Source: Treponema bryantii (GTDB lineage Bacteria; Spirochaetota; Spirochaetia; Treponematales; Treponemataceae). Taken from it: a stretch of DNA of 64,000 bases. The position numbers and the translations under genes were made by a program. Below, piece after piece: positions 51,602 through 60,801 of the stretch (its first letter is position 1; each line of letters starts with the position of its first letter). Location of the stretch: contig NZ_FORI01000002.1 in NCBI RefSeq assembly GCF_900113965.1, positions 361,036 to 425,035 of the forward strand. Direction: 5' to 3'. The notes under the pieces were generated by a model that was given only the letters and a program-made list of their open reading frames with translations, was not told where the DNA came from and made no database searches.

Positions 51602-52099
51602 ATGGTAGTAGAAAAATATAATCCAAAGTGGGTAGAGCAGTTTCAGACTCTCAAAGAGTTTTTAGAGAAAAATGCCACTGAATATATTTCCATCGAACAT
51701 GTCGGAAGCACATCGATTCCAGGGATGAATGCAAAGCCAATTATTGATATAGATGTGGTTGTTGAAGATGCGGCTCAGTTCCTCAAACTAAAAGAAGAAC
51801 TTGAAAAAATCGGTTACGTCCATGAAGGAGACCGTGGTATCTCTGGTCGTGAAGCTTTTGATAATGAAAACGTTGCAATCAAAATCGATCATCATTTATA
51901 TGTTTGTGTTAAGGATAATGCCGAGCTGAAAAGACATCTCAAATTCAGAGACAAGCTTCGATCATCACCTGAACTTGTAAATGAATATAATAAAATCAAA
52001 GAAGAGATTCTTTCTAAAGTCGGAACTGACAACAGAGCAGGTTATGTCCAGATGAAAGAAGAAGAATATAAGTGGTTCTTCGAAAAAGTATTATCTTAA
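51602..52099 (+). CDS. GrpB/UPF0157-family protein
   Basis: A 165-residue nucleotidyltransferase-fold protein with the typical VEKYNPKWVEQFQTLKEFL start, EHVGSTSIPGMNAKPIIDIDVVV (the GSTSIPG..D.D catalytic-like loop) and the C-terminal KEEEYKWFFEKVL. Some GrpB domains are fused to other enzymes such as dephospho-CoA kinase. The stand-alone function is unknown. Part of the 49.7-54.5 kb run. Confidence 0.88.
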   Translation: MVVEKYNPKWVEQFQTLKEFLEKNATEYISIEHVGSTSIPGMNAKPIIDIDVVVEDAAQFLKLKEELEKIGYVHEGDRGISGREAFDNENVAIKIDHHLYVCVKDNAELKRHLKFRDKLRSSPELVNEYNKIKEEILSKVGTDNRAGYVQMKEEEYKWFFEKVLS

Positions 52100-52113
52100 A
52101 AAAGGGGTTGAAA

Positions 52114-52698
52114 ATGACAAACAAGATAGAAATAGTTTCATTACCGAAAGAGCAGTGGAAGGGAACTCCAATTCCCCTCGTAACAAAATCTGATTCTTAT
52201 TATGATCTGGAAATTTCGCCTTTTGAAAATGACGGCTGTAATATTCGACTGGTGAAAAAGAGTTTTGAAAAGACAGTTGTTCATACTCCAGAAGAATATG
52301 ATTTTCCGGATGGTCTGTATCAGGATCATTGGGAAAAGGCAGAAGCTTATGGCGTAGTAGGCGATAATGGCCAAATGCTTGCCTGCATAGAAGTATGCCC
52401 TGAAGAATGGTCAAACAGATTGATGGTTACAGAGCTCTGGATTACAGAAGAGCTTCGCGGACAGGGGCTTGGAAAACGTCTGATGGACAAAGCAAAAGAA
52501 GTTGCCGTGGCACAAGGCCGCCGTGCAATCATTCTGGAAACTCAATCGTGCAACACAAACGCGATCGGCTTTTATCTTCATCAGGGCTTTGAACTCATCG
52601 GCTTTGATACCTGCTGCTATACAAACGCTGACATCGACCGCAAGGAAGTAAGAATAAATCTGGGATATTTTTTCCACCGCGAAGCTAAGAGGCGATAA
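52114..52698 (+). CDS. GNAT acetyltransferase
   Basis: A 194-residue GNAT with an about 100-residue N-terminal lead. Motif A is VTELWITEELRGQGLGKRLMDKAKEVAV (near residues 107-134), followed by ILETQSCNTNAIGFYLHQGFELIGFDT. It resembles streptothricin-acetyltransferase-like proteins, but no specific resistance can be claimed. ATG at 52114 follows AAAAAGGGG. The next gene starts immediately after the stop. Confidence 0.85.
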   Translation: MTNKIEIVSLPKEQWKGTPIPLVTKSDSYYDLEISPFENDGCNIRLVKKSFEKTVVHTPEEYDFPDGLYQDHWEKAEAYGVVGDNGQMLACIEVCPEEWSNRLMVTELWITEELRGQGLGKRLMDKAKEVAVAQGRRAIILETQSCNTNAIGFYLHQGFELIGFDTCCYTNADIDRKEVRINLGYFFHREAKRR

Positions 52699-53535
52699 AT
52701 GAAAATCATAAATCTTGTAGAAAATGAATCAGGCGATAGCGGCTGCGAAGCTGCTCACGGACTTTCATTTTATGTTGAAACTGAAAATCATAAGTTTCTC
52801 TTTGACTCAAGCCCAAGCGAGGTATTGATTCGTAATGCAAAGACGCTTGGCGTAGATTTGACTGCTGTTGATACAGTGATTTTGAGTCACGGGCATTATG
52901 ATCATTCGGGTGGGATCCTGCCGTTTGTGGAGTTGAACCCACAGGCAAAGATTTACATGCAACATAATGCCGGCGGAGAATATTATGCCTTCGACGGACA
53001 AGACAAGGGCTTCCGTTATATCGGAATTGATAAAAAGATTCTCTCTCTGCCTCAGGTTCAGTTTTTGAAAGGTGATACAAAAATTGATGACGAGCTTCAA
53101 GTTTTCACTGTTGATCAGCGGGCTTATCCTCTTCCTTCTACAAACAAGCGCCTTCGTGAGCTGTGCAACGATCAGTATATCCAGGATGAATTCCACCACG
53201 AACAGAATCTGCTTTTGACAGCGGGCGGAAAGAAAATTCTTTTCTGCGGTTGTGCACATAACGGCATTTTGAATGTGATGGAAACGCTTGAACGAAAGTT
53301 TGGCCCGGCCTCACTCCCAGACCTGGTAATCGGCGGCTTCCATCTTATGAAGCGCACCGAGTTCTCCGAGGCCGACACCGCCGAAGTCACAGAAATCGCA
53401 AATCGCCTGAAATCATATAAAGCCCACTTTGCAACCTGCCACTGCACCGGCCTTCCTGTTTTCAATCAGATGAAAGAAATTATGGGCGACCAGTTGACTT
53501 ATGTGCGGTCTGGGGATGAAGTTATTGTTGAGTAA
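52699..53535 (+). CDS. MBL-fold metallohydrolase
   Basis: A 278-residue protein of the group often named after dihydropterin ribofuranosylaminobenzene phosphate synthase. The metal motif LSHGHYDHSGGI (HxHxDH, near residue 63) is complete, and CGCAHNGILNVMETL and TCHCTGLPVFNQM give the C-terminal Cys/His ligands. GGFHLMKR supports the subgroup. The true substrate is unknown. Part of the same-strand run; the DUF1848 gene begins 9 bp later. Confidence 0.85.
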   Translation: MKIINLVENESGDSGCEAAHGLSFYVETENHKFLFDSSPSEVLIRNAKTLGVDLTAVDTVILSHGHYDHSGGILPFVELNPQAKIYMQHNAGGEYYAFDGQDKGFRYIGIDKKILSLPQVQFLKGDTKIDDELQVFTVDQRAYPLPSTNKRLRELCNDQYIQDEFHHEQNLLLTAGGKKILFCGCAHNGILNVMETLERKFGPASLPDLVIGGFHLMKRTEFSEADTAEVTEIANRLKSYKAHFATCHCTGLPVFNQMKEIMGDQLTYVRSGDEVIVE

Positions 53536-53544
53536 AGAAAAGAA

Positions 53545-54465
53545 ATGATAATCCAGACAGGACAGCGAACGGACATTCCGGCTTTTTATTCTCAGTGGCT
53601 TTTGAACCGGCTAAAAGAAGGTTATGTGATGGTTAGAAATCCGTTTTATCCTTCGTCGGTTTCACGCTATGAACTGAATCCTCAGATTGTTGATTTGATT
53701 ACTTTTTGTACTAAGAATCCTCTGCCGGTTTTAAAAAATCAGGAACTCTGGAATGAACTTTCGAAATATAACCAGTGGTGGTATGTTTCGCTCACGCCGT
53801 ATGGAAAAGAGATTGAACCGAACGTGCCGGAAAAGGCCGCCGTCGCAGATGGCATTATTGAACTTGGAAAACGACTTGGACCAGAAAAAGTCGGCTGGCG
53901 TTATGATCCGATTTTTATCTCCAAAAAATATTCAGTTCCATATCATCTTAAGGCATTCGAAAATATTGCGCGCAGGCTTTGTGGCTCAACGAAGACTGCT
54001 GTAATCAGCTTTATAGATTTGTATCCAAAGGTGAAACGTAATTTTCCCGAAGCCCGGGAGGTAACGCAGGAGGAGAGGCTTACTCTTGGAAAAGCCTTTG
54101 TTGAAATTGCCACTAAATATGGAATGACCTTGCGTCCTTGTGCCGAAGGAAAAGAACTCGAACATTTTGGTGCAGATTGTTCCGGCTGTCAAACTGTAGC
54201 AGTCCTCGAAAAAGCTGTTGGTAAAAAACTTAAAGTTCCCAAAAAGAATTCCGCACGTAAAGAATGTGCCTGTTTCTTAAACGGAGATATCGGAGCTTAT
54301 AATTCCTGCGCTCATCTGTGCCGCTACTGTTATGCAAATGCAGATTCCAGACTTGTCCTTGAAAATATGAAATTACACAATCCTGCTTCTCCGCTGCTAA
54401 TCGGTGAGCTGAATCCTGATGATAAGATTTTTAATACTATGCAGAAAAGCTGGATTATGGAATAA
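53545..54465 (+). CDS. DUF1848 protein with Cys cluster
   Basis: A 306-residue protein of uncharacterised family DUF1848. IQTGQRTDIPAFYSQWLLNRLKEGYVMVRNPF at the N-terminus is typical, followed by WWYVSLTPYGKEIEPNVP and GWRYDPIFI. The C-terminal part has a Cys-rich block, CACFLNGDIGAYNSCAHLCRYCYAN, of five Cys near residues 249-273. This resembles an iron-sulfur site and the spore photoproduct lyase-like radical SAM arrangement. The reaction is unknown. Confidence 0.82.
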   Translation: MIIQTGQRTDIPAFYSQWLLNRLKEGYVMVRNPFYPSSVSRYELNPQIVDLITFCTKNPLPVLKNQELWNELSKYNQWWYVSLTPYGKEIEPNVPEKAAVADGIIELGKRLGPEKVGWRYDPIFISKKYSVPYHLKAFENIARRLCGSTKTAVISFIDLYPKVKRNFPEAREVTQEERLTLGKAFVEIATKYGMTLRPCAEGKELEHFGADCSGCQTVAVLEKAVGKKLKVPKKNSARKECACFLNGDIGAYNSCAHLCRYCYANADSRLVLENMKLHNPASPLLIGELNPDDKIFNTMQKSWIME

Positions 54466-54516
54466 TTAAGAATCCTATGAAAACAAAATATTGCAGACTG
54501 TGTTCCAGCCTCATTA

Positions 54517-55491
54517 TTGAATATCAGCACATACCCATGGTGGATGCCACTGTTATTTGTCTTAGCAGGCGCTTCAACCTTTTATGCATTTGGAAAGAGA
54601 ACAGCAAAAAAGTATATTATTGAACGAGTCCTAAAGCTTTATATTCCATTTAATGTGGCACTTATTCTTGTAATTCCTGTTCAAACATATCTGGCAGATA
54701 TTTATTTCAATAATTATTCCGGCAACTATTTTGAACACTTTAAGGAGTTTTTTGTTTTTACAGATTTTACCGGTTATGATGGCCATTTTACTCCCGCTCA
54801 TACCTGGTTTATCCTGTATCTTTTCCTGATCTCTCTTATTACACTGCCACTTTTAAAATTGGCCTATTCCAAAAACTTTGATTTAAAGACTTCCAGATTT
54901 ATGATTCTTAAACTCCTTCTTATTGGGGTAGTACTTTATTTTATTAAACCAATTGGTAGTCTGGGTGGAAAAAGCATTGTAGAATTTATGGCGTGGTTTT
55001 TAACAGGTTTCTTTGTTTTCTCAGATGAAACTTTCCAGGAAAAAACAGCTTCCTGGTCTATCGTAACATTTCCAATCTTTGCAATACTTTTAATTGCACG
55101 ATGCGTAATGTATAAAATACAGTTTTTCGGACCTTATTGGGATGTATTAACATACATTTTTACCTGGAGTGGAATACTCTCATTATTTGGCCTTGGAAAA
55201 AAGTTCTTAAACTTTAACAGTGCTTTTACAAAGTATTTCTCACAGGCGTCATATCCTCTTTATATTCTTCATCAATCAGTAATAGTAATTCTGGGATTCT
55301 TCGCCGCAAAATATGTAATGATTCCATATATTCTTCAGTACATATTATTAGTTCTTATTTCCTTTGCTATAACAGTTGGTCTTTTCGAAATCTTCCGAAG
55401 AAACAAAATCACAAGTTTTCTTTTGGGAATGAAAAGTTTGAAAATTAAAACACCATCTGCACCAGCAGCATGTAAAGCACAGTTCCAATGA
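54517..55491 (+). pseudogene. Acyltransferase 3 family, N-terminally truncated
   Basis: The frame opens with a TTG and reads ISTYPWWMPLLFVLAGASTFYAFGKRT..YIIERVLKLYIPF, the second and third helices of an integral-membrane acyltransferase 3. Eight or so helices follow, with HTWFILYLFLISL and YILHQSVIVILGFF. The first about 50-60 residues, including the catalytic His helix (D.LR...ILLVF..H), are missing. The C-terminus (TPSAPAACKAQFQ) is read from the 3' end of the minus-strand azlD remnant. It is probably non-functional. Confidence 0.65.
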
Positions 55492-55741
55492 CCACGCTGA
55501 AAATTGCATTTCGTTTCCAGAGATATGAAGCGATTACGACAGACATGGCAATCAGTTCTGGAATTGTATGTGGTGCCTGAACTACAGAGACATCTTTAAA
55601 ACAATAGACAATCAAAAGTCCCATTGCGGTATAAGGAACAACTTTCCCGAGATACATAATGTATTTCGGGATTGTTTCATTCCGCCCAAAAATCAGAACA
55701 GGAAGAATTCTTGTGGCAAGCGGTTTTTCTATCGAATTTTT
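55445..55741 (-). pseudogene. Truncated AzlD-like branched-chain amino acid exporter subunit
   Basis: From 55741 downward the frame reads TRILPVLIFGRNETIPKYIM, YLGKVVPYTAMGLLIVYCFK and a final helix, matching the AzlD small subunit after its first helix. The frame runs into a stop (TGA, 55742-55744) just upstream, so the N-terminal helix is lost. The first usable ATG is at 55657. No azlC partner is visible. It overlaps the acyltransferase remnant by 47 bp on the other strand. Confidence 0.7.
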
Positions 55742-55810
55742 TCATCGCTCCATAATAGCAGTTATTCCCCCTCCTTGTAACCACTTTCTTATCTCTTTAT
55801 AATTGACTTT

Positions 55811-56590
55811 ATGAACACAAATCAGTTTGCACGAACCAGGCTTACATTCGGAAAAGACAATATGGAAAAACTCTACAATGCCCGTGTTATTGTTTTTGGC
55901 ATAGGTGGGGTAGGAAGTTATGTTGTTGAGGCTCTGGTTCGTTCCGGGATTGGTGCAATTGATATTGTTGATGATGATAAAATCTGTCTTTCGAATTTGA
56001 ACCGCCAGCTTTTTGCGCTGCAGTCTACAATTGGCAAAGACAAGGTTGATGTTGCTGAAGAACGTATTCATGATATAAATCCGGACTGTAAGGTTACAAA
56101 ATGGAAGACCTTCTACATGCCCGACACTGCCGATCAGTTTGATTTTTCTCAGTATGATTATATTGTTGATTGTATTGATACTGTGACTGGTAAGCTTGAA
56201 ATCATCACCCGTGCGAAGGCGCTTAAAAAGCCGGTTATCAGCTGCATGGGTGCTGGAAATAAGGTTGACCCGACTAAGCTCAAGGTTGCAGATATTACCC
56301 GTACATCAGTTTGTCCGCTTGCCCGTGTTATGAGAAACGAACTTAAGAAGCGACGCATCAAACGGCTCAAGGTTGTGTTCTCAACTGAAACTGCGATTCC
56401 TCCGCAAGCCGATGAAACTGATCCTGATTTTGAAGACACTTCCGGAGTTACACCAGACCGCAAGGGAACTCCCAAAAAACAGACTCCCGGCAGCAATGCC
56501 TTTGTGCCTTCGGTTGCAGGAATGATTATTGCAGCAGAGGTTGTAAAGGACCTTACTCAGTTTCATATGACGGATTTATTTAAAGATTAG
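55811..56590 (+). CDS. tcdA: tRNA threonylcarbamoyladenosine dehydratase (TcdA/CsdL)
   Basis: Cyclises t6A37 to ct6A in ANN-decoding tRNAs using ATP. The 259-residue ThiF/MoeB-type protein shows VIVFGIGGVGSYVVEALVRSGIG (ATP-binding, residues 27-49), DDKICLSNLNRQLFAL and YDYIVDCIDTVTGKLEII, then ISCMGAGNKVDPTKLKVADI. TATAAT (55798-55803) ends 7 nt before the ATG with no SD, suggesting a leaderless message. Confidence 0.9.
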   Translation: MNTNQFARTRLTFGKDNMEKLYNARVIVFGIGGVGSYVVEALVRSGIGAIDIVDDDKICLSNLNRQLFALQSTIGKDKVDVAEERIHDINPDCKVTKWKTFYMPDTADQFDFSQYDYIVDCIDTVTGKLEIITRAKALKKPVISCMGAGNKVDPTKLKVADITRTSVCPLARVMRNELKKRRIKRLKVVFSTETAIPPQADETDPDFEDTSGVTPDRKGTPKKQTPGSNAFVPSVAGMIIAAEVVKDLTQFHMTDLFKD

Positions 56591-56603
56591 ATTTCTATTG
56601 ATT

Positions 56604-57263
56604 TTAACGAGTAACCAGTTCGTAACTTTTTTCTGTTAGTTCACACAGCTTTTCAAAATCAGTAACCGCGGTGAGCAGAATTGTAATCCAGTATTTCTTA
56701 TTCATATGCCAGGCTGGAAAGATTGATTTGTGGTCTACAAGATTCGGGATTGAATCCTGATTGGCTTTCATGTTTACAACCCAGACATAGTCGTCGCCTG
56801 TGAGACCGAGCTGGCGGTATTTAATTCTCATCACAAGTGCGAACCATTTTTCATTCGGACAACGGAAGACAAAAGAGTAGGGCGCATCATCCGGCCACGG
56901 GTAATCAGGCTCTGCTCCAAATTTTGATTTAATCCAGGCGATGAAATCATCTTTCAAATCATTTGTCTCAAAACATTTTGACTTGATATCGTCTATGATT
57001 TTCTGAACTTCTTCGCGCAAGGAAGCTACAAAAGCGCCGTGAGAAGGCATATCAAAAAGCGCATATTTTTCTCCGGTCGCTGAATCAAAAAGTTGGACGG
57101 TGAGTGTCTGTTCGGAAAGTGACAGAGAAATCTCAGCATTAAAAGCGCCGTTGGAAACAGGCATCTGCATCACATAATTGTTGTCATCGCTTGTTGTAAA
57201 ACCAGCCGCTTTCAGAGAATCTTTGTTGATTTTTGCCGAACGAAAAATATAGCTGTAGTCCAT
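56604..57263 (-). CDS. MmcQ/YjbR-family protein
   Basis: A 219-residue protein. The C-terminal half is a CyaY-like YjbR fold: FGAEPDYPWPDDAPYSFVFRCPNEKWFALVM, YVWVVNMKAN, FPAWHMNKKYWITILL. The N-terminal half (FRSAKINKDSLKAAGF) is a second, MmcQ-like extension. Members are reported as DNA-binding or of unknown function. It directly abuts the thioesterase gene upstream (stop to start contact) and so should share an operon. Confidence 0.78.
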   Translation of the reverse strand: MDYSYIFRSAKINKDSLKAAGFTTSDDNNYVMQMPVSNGAFNAEISLSLSEQTLTVQLFDSATGEKYALFDMPSHGAFVASLREEVQKIIDDIKSKCFETNDLKDDFIAWIKSKFGAEPDYPWPDDAPYSFVFRCPNEKWFALVMRIKYRQLGLTGDDYVWVVNMKANQDSIPNLVDHKSIFPAWHMNKKYWITILLTAVTDFEKLCELTEKSYELVTR

Positions 57264-58010
57264 TTAATCCTTAATCTTCACGCAACATTCAAAAACGCAA
57301 CGGTCGCTTTCTTTGATGTGGATATAAATCTTGCCGTGAACTTCCGGATCCTCTTTTTTGTAAACCTTAAGAATCTGACCTTCTTTACTTTCACCGGTAT
57401 AGTGAACTTCGAGGTCTGTGATTTCGTGCGACTGCAAAAAATCATCTGAGAACACACAAAGTGCAAGTTTGATATATTCAATATTATTCATGTGATGAGA
57501 CATATCAATCTGAGAAGAACGAATCTGCTGCTCAAAGACAAACTCATCATCAGAAAAATCAGAAGGGAAACGTTCGAAAGGCTCGTTATAAACTGCCTCA
57601 GGAAAATTCTCTTTTGGATATGGGAGATTTGTGATTTTGAGCGGACGATGATTTTCAAGGCTCAAAACGCAGGCTTCCTGATTTGCAACAAGAAGTGTTT
57701 TTCCGTTTTTATCTACGAACTGTGTATTAACGTGAGTTCGCATTCCAAGGTTATCAATAGGGAAGGTGCGGGCTGTAATGCTTTCACGCCAGTCGGGGCG
57801 GCGTTCAAAATGAACTTTTGTTTTTGTGAATACCCAGAAGGCATTGAACTTTTCGCGGTAGATTACACCGTCGCAATCCATCGCATTAAAACTCTCAGTA
57901 AGATTATCCTGTACAAGTAAAACAGACTGAGCCACTCCCATCTTTACAGATGAATCAATAAACGCAGAAGAAATCTCCCGCTCAGTTTCAAAAATTAAGC
58001 TATTATTCAT
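57264..58010 (-). CDS. Acyl-ACP thioesterase
   Basis: Hydrolyses acyl carrier protein thioesters to set fatty-acid chain length. The 248-residue protein has a double hot-dog fold: FIDSSVKMGVAQSVLLVQDNLTESFNAMDCDG, FWVFTKTKVHFERRPDWRESITARTFP, LVANQEACVLSLENHRPLKI, and IDMSHHMNNIEYIKLAL (the Asp/Asn/His catalytic segment). The start at 58010 is chosen by family length; an in-frame ATG at 58064 has no better ribosome site. Confidence 0.85.
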   Translation of the reverse strand: MNNSLIFETEREISSAFIDSSVKMGVAQSVLLVQDNLTESFNAMDCDGVIYREKFNAFWVFTKTKVHFERRPDWRESITARTFPIDNLGMRTHVNTQFVDKNGKTLLVANQEACVLSLENHRPLKITNLPYPKENFPEAVYNEPFERFPSDFSDDEFVFEQQIRSSQIDMSHHMNNIEYIKLALCVFSDDFLQSHEITDLEVHYTGESKEGQILKVYKKEDPEVHGKIYIHIKESDRCVFECCVKIKD

Positions 58011-58115
58011 AGATGTAATTGTAATCTTTTTTTGAAAAACATGAAATATCAAGGAGAATTCCATAAAAAGTCTAAAGCATTGATTTTTTCAGAATAATCT
58101 TCATAATAGTGCGAT

Positions 58116-59441
58116 ATGAAACTCAAAGGCTTTTACTCATCACTTGTGGCTATCGCAATTCCAATTTCTCTTCAGGCTCTTTTGCAGAACTTTGTAAACA
58201 TGCTCGACACTGTTATGATCGGGCGGCTTGGAAGTGTTGAAATTGCAGCGGTAGGGCTGGGCAATCAAATCTTTTTTATTCTCAATATGATTCTTTTCGG
58301 AATCACATCAGGCGGCGGTGTTTTTATTGCTCAGTTCTGGGGAAAGAAAGATATTAAAGGAATCAGAAAGTCATTAGGTTTGATGACTTTGATTTCACTT
58401 TTTGTTGCTGTTGTTTTTACAATTCTTGGACTTTTTATTCCGTACAAGCTGATTGGAATTTATTCTCCGGATCCTGAGGTTGTAAAAGTTGGCGGTGAAT
58501 ACCTTCGTCTGGTGTGTTTGTCTTACGTTCCTACGGCAATCAGTTTTTCTTTAACGCTGGCCATGAGAAGTACTGAGCGCGTAAAACTACCGCTTGTTTG
58601 TACTTCTGTTTCTTTGTTAACTAATGCTGGGGCAAATTATGTTTTGATTTTTATTGCACATCTGGGTGTAAAGGGTGCTGCGATTGCAACTGTGTTTGCC
58701 CGCATTGTTGAACTTATAATTCTTGTAAGCTGGTCATATTCTCATAAATATGAAATTAGTGGTAAGCTTCGCGAACTATTGAGCTTTGACTGGTCTTTTG
58801 TTTTCAAATATATAAAGATTGCCTTTCCGGTTATTATCAATGAAACTTTCTGGGGACTAGGAACTTCTGTTTACAACGGAATCTACGCTCATGCCGGAAC
58901 TGATGCTTTTACAGCCTACAGTATTACGGGAACTATCAGCCAGCTCACATGGGTATTCTGTATGGGCTTTGGAAACGGAATGGGTGTTCTGATTGGAAAA
59001 CGAATCGGCGAAAAGAAACTGGACGAAGCCCGTGCGTATGCTTTGCGTTCAATGTGGTTTATGCCTTTGATTGGGGCGGCCGTTGGAATCTTCCTGTTGC
59101 CACTTTCTAAATTACTGCCGTTCCTCTTCAATGTTGAACCTGAAATAATTAAGATGGCAACCCAGATTCTTATGATTTTGATTCTGCTTTATCCTTTCAA
59201 TTCTTTCTGTATGGACTGGATTGTCGGTGTGTGCAGAGCCGGCGGAGATACTGTTTTTTCTGCAGCCGGTGAGCTGATTGTTTTATGGGGTGTTGCGATT
59301 CCTTTAGGATATGTCGCTGCCTTTGTACTCCATCTCCCAGCTCCAATGATATTCTTATTCCTCTCAAGCGAATCGATTGTAAAGGCGATTGTTGGTGTAA
59401 TCAGAATATTGAGTGGAAAGTGGCTGCATGAAGTAACCTGA
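58116..59441 (+). CDS. MATE-family efflux transporter
   Basis: A 441-residue, 12-helix antiporter. It starts KLKGFYSSLVAIAIPISLQALLQNFVNMLDTVMIGRLGSVEIAAV, which is typical. The second half has NETFWGLGTSVYNGIYAHAGTDAFTAYSI. It is more distant from the MATE protein at 14527 than expected of a recent duplicate. Upstream, CATAAT lies about 10 nt before the start. The substrate is unknown. Confidence 0.92.
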   Translation: MKLKGFYSSLVAIAIPISLQALLQNFVNMLDTVMIGRLGSVEIAAVGLGNQIFFILNMILFGITSGGGVFIAQFWGKKDIKGIRKSLGLMTLISLFVAVVFTILGLFIPYKLIGIYSPDPEVVKVGGEYLRLVCLSYVPTAISFSLTLAMRSTERVKLPLVCTSVSLLTNAGANYVLIFIAHLGVKGAAIATVFARIVELIILVSWSYSHKYEISGKLRELLSFDWSFVFKYIKIAFPVIINETFWGLGTSVYNGIYAHAGTDAFTAYSITGTISQLTWVFCMGFGNGMGVLIGKRIGEKKLDEARAYALRSMWFMPLIGAAVGIFLLPLSKLLPFLFNVEPEIIKMATQILMILILLYPFNSFCMDWIVGVCRAGGDTVFSAAGELIVLWGVAIPLGYVAAFVLHLPAPMIFLFLSSESIVKAIVGVIRILSGKWLHEVT

Positions 59442-59507
59442 TTAAGGCAGATTTTAAGATATAAGTTTACGTTCAAAAGTTTACAGATGTGATATAATCA
59501 GATATAT

Positions 59508-60068
59508 ATGAAAAAACAAAACCTTCCACAGCAAACACATTTTATTGGAGTTCTTACACCAGAGGACATTACTCTTACACTTGAAGACTGCCGCCGTTAT
59601 ATGAACGAAGCTTATGGTTGCCGTTCCGGACACCTGACTCCGATTCATGTCACTTTGATTCCGCCATTCAGATTGCCAGAAGAATATTCAACAGAGGACC
59701 TTGCTAAAGCAATAGAGCAGGATGTATTACCGGCCGGCTTAAGCTTCACCGCTAAGATAAATAACTTCGATGCATTTGGAGACAGAACTCTCTTTGCAAA
59801 AGTTGAAAAGGATGATAAATGGACAGCCTTGCGTGATGAAGTTTATTCTGCAGTAATCAAAGCTGCACCTGGCTGTACAAAGAAGGATCAGCGTCCGTTT
59901 ACTCCTCATCTTACTGTCAGCAATCGTGATATTCCTGCAGGCGTTACAAAAGACGCAATCGAAGTGATGAATGAATTGAATCTTGTTGAAAACTTTCCTG
60001 TAAATAACATCACAATTTTTGAGAGAAAGGACAGCCGCTGGGAAGCTGCAGTGTCGCTGGAGATTTAG
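59508..60068 (+). CDS. 2'-5' RNA ligase/2H phosphoesterase family protein
   Basis: A 186-residue 2H-superfamily protein with both His-x-Thr motifs, IHVTLIPPF (near residue 48) and PHLTVSNRD (near 140). Members ligate or hydrolyse 2',5'-linked or cyclic phosphates in RNA or nucleotides. TATAAT at 59493-59498 is 9 nt from the ATG, giving a very short leader without a ribosome-binding site. The APH-like gene follows 25 bp later. Confidence 0.85.
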   Translation: MKKQNLPQQTHFIGVLTPEDITLTLEDCRRYMNEAYGCRSGHLTPIHVTLIPPFRLPEEYSTEDLAKAIEQDVLPAGLSFTAKINNFDAFGDRTLFAKVEKDDKWTALRDEVYSAVIKAAPGCTKKDQRPFTPHLTVSNRDIPAGVTKDAIEVMNELNLVENFPVNNITIFERKDSRWEAAVSLEI

Positions 60069-60093
60069 AGATAAAAGTGTAGGGGTATAGAAA

Positions 60094-60801
60094 ATGACAT
60101 TTGATGGTTCTCAGAAAATCATAGGCAAAGGTGCACAGGCAGAGGTTCTTCTGTACCATGGATTTGCTTACAAAGTTTATAATCAGTCTTATCCAGCAGA
60201 ATGGATTGCATTTGAAAAACAGCAGCAGCAGGCAGTGAATAAGTCTGGTCTCTGTCCGGTAAAATATTACGACACAGATGATTCACATATCATCAAGATG
60301 GATTTAGTCGAAGGAGATCAGCTGGAGAAATCAGTTCCTAAAGCTCCTGAAGAGGGCTTTAAGCTACTTGCAAAAGCGTTCCGTTTTGTTCACGAAGCAG
60401 ATGCAAGCGATACCACAATTCCGCCTCTTAGTGCAACAGCAGGGCTTATGTTATCTGATGAAGAAAAATCAGAAGTACTTCCGGCCATCGAACGTCTGTC
60501 TCAAAAATATAAAAGCTGCATCTGCCATCTGGATATGCATTTTCTGAATATCATGATTCCAAATGATACGGCCCTGGTCGCCGATAAAATCAATTACACC
60601 ATCATAGATTGGATGAACACAAGAATCGCCCCTCCGGTTTTTGACTACGCCCGAACTTATGTGATTTTTAATGAGTTTGCAAAAGAAGCTCTGGAGTTCT
60701 ACAAAGCTGCTGTCTGGCCGGATGTTCAGGCGCTTGGAATTTCAGAAGAAGATTTCTTTGAAGCTGTGAAGGTTTGTACTGTCCTGCGTAGTAAAGAATA
60801 A
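60094..60801 (+). CDS. APH/choline kinase-like protein
   Basis: A 235-residue small-molecule kinase fold. It has a glycine-rich start IIGKGAQAEVLLY (near residue 8), AYKVY (Lys), CHLDMHFLNIMIP (the HxDxxxxN catalytic loop, near 148) and IIDWMNTRIAPPVFDYART (the D of DFG-like IDW). It resembles aminoglycoside phosphotransferases and related TIGR02172-like proteins. The acceptor is unknown; no resistance phenotype can be concluded. Confidence 0.8.
   Translation: MTFDGSQKIIGKGAQAEVLLYHGFAYKVYNQSYPAEWIAFEKQQQQAVNKSGLCPVKYYDTDDSHIIKMDLVEGDQLEKSVPKAPEEGFKLLAKAFRFVHEADASDTTIPPLSATAGLMLSDEEKSEVLPAIERLSQKYKSCICHLDMHFLNIMIPNDTALVADKINYTIIDWMNTRIAPPVFDYARTYVIFNEFAKEALEFYKAAVWPDVQALGISEEDFFEAVKVCTVLRSKE

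Noticed and set aside
42824..54465. Integron-type gene cassette array, suggested by many single-domain genes in one orientation
   Set aside because: Spacers are mostly 0-15 bp or overlaps, too short for attC sites, and no RYYYAAC/GTTRRRY pairs or integrase gene are visible.
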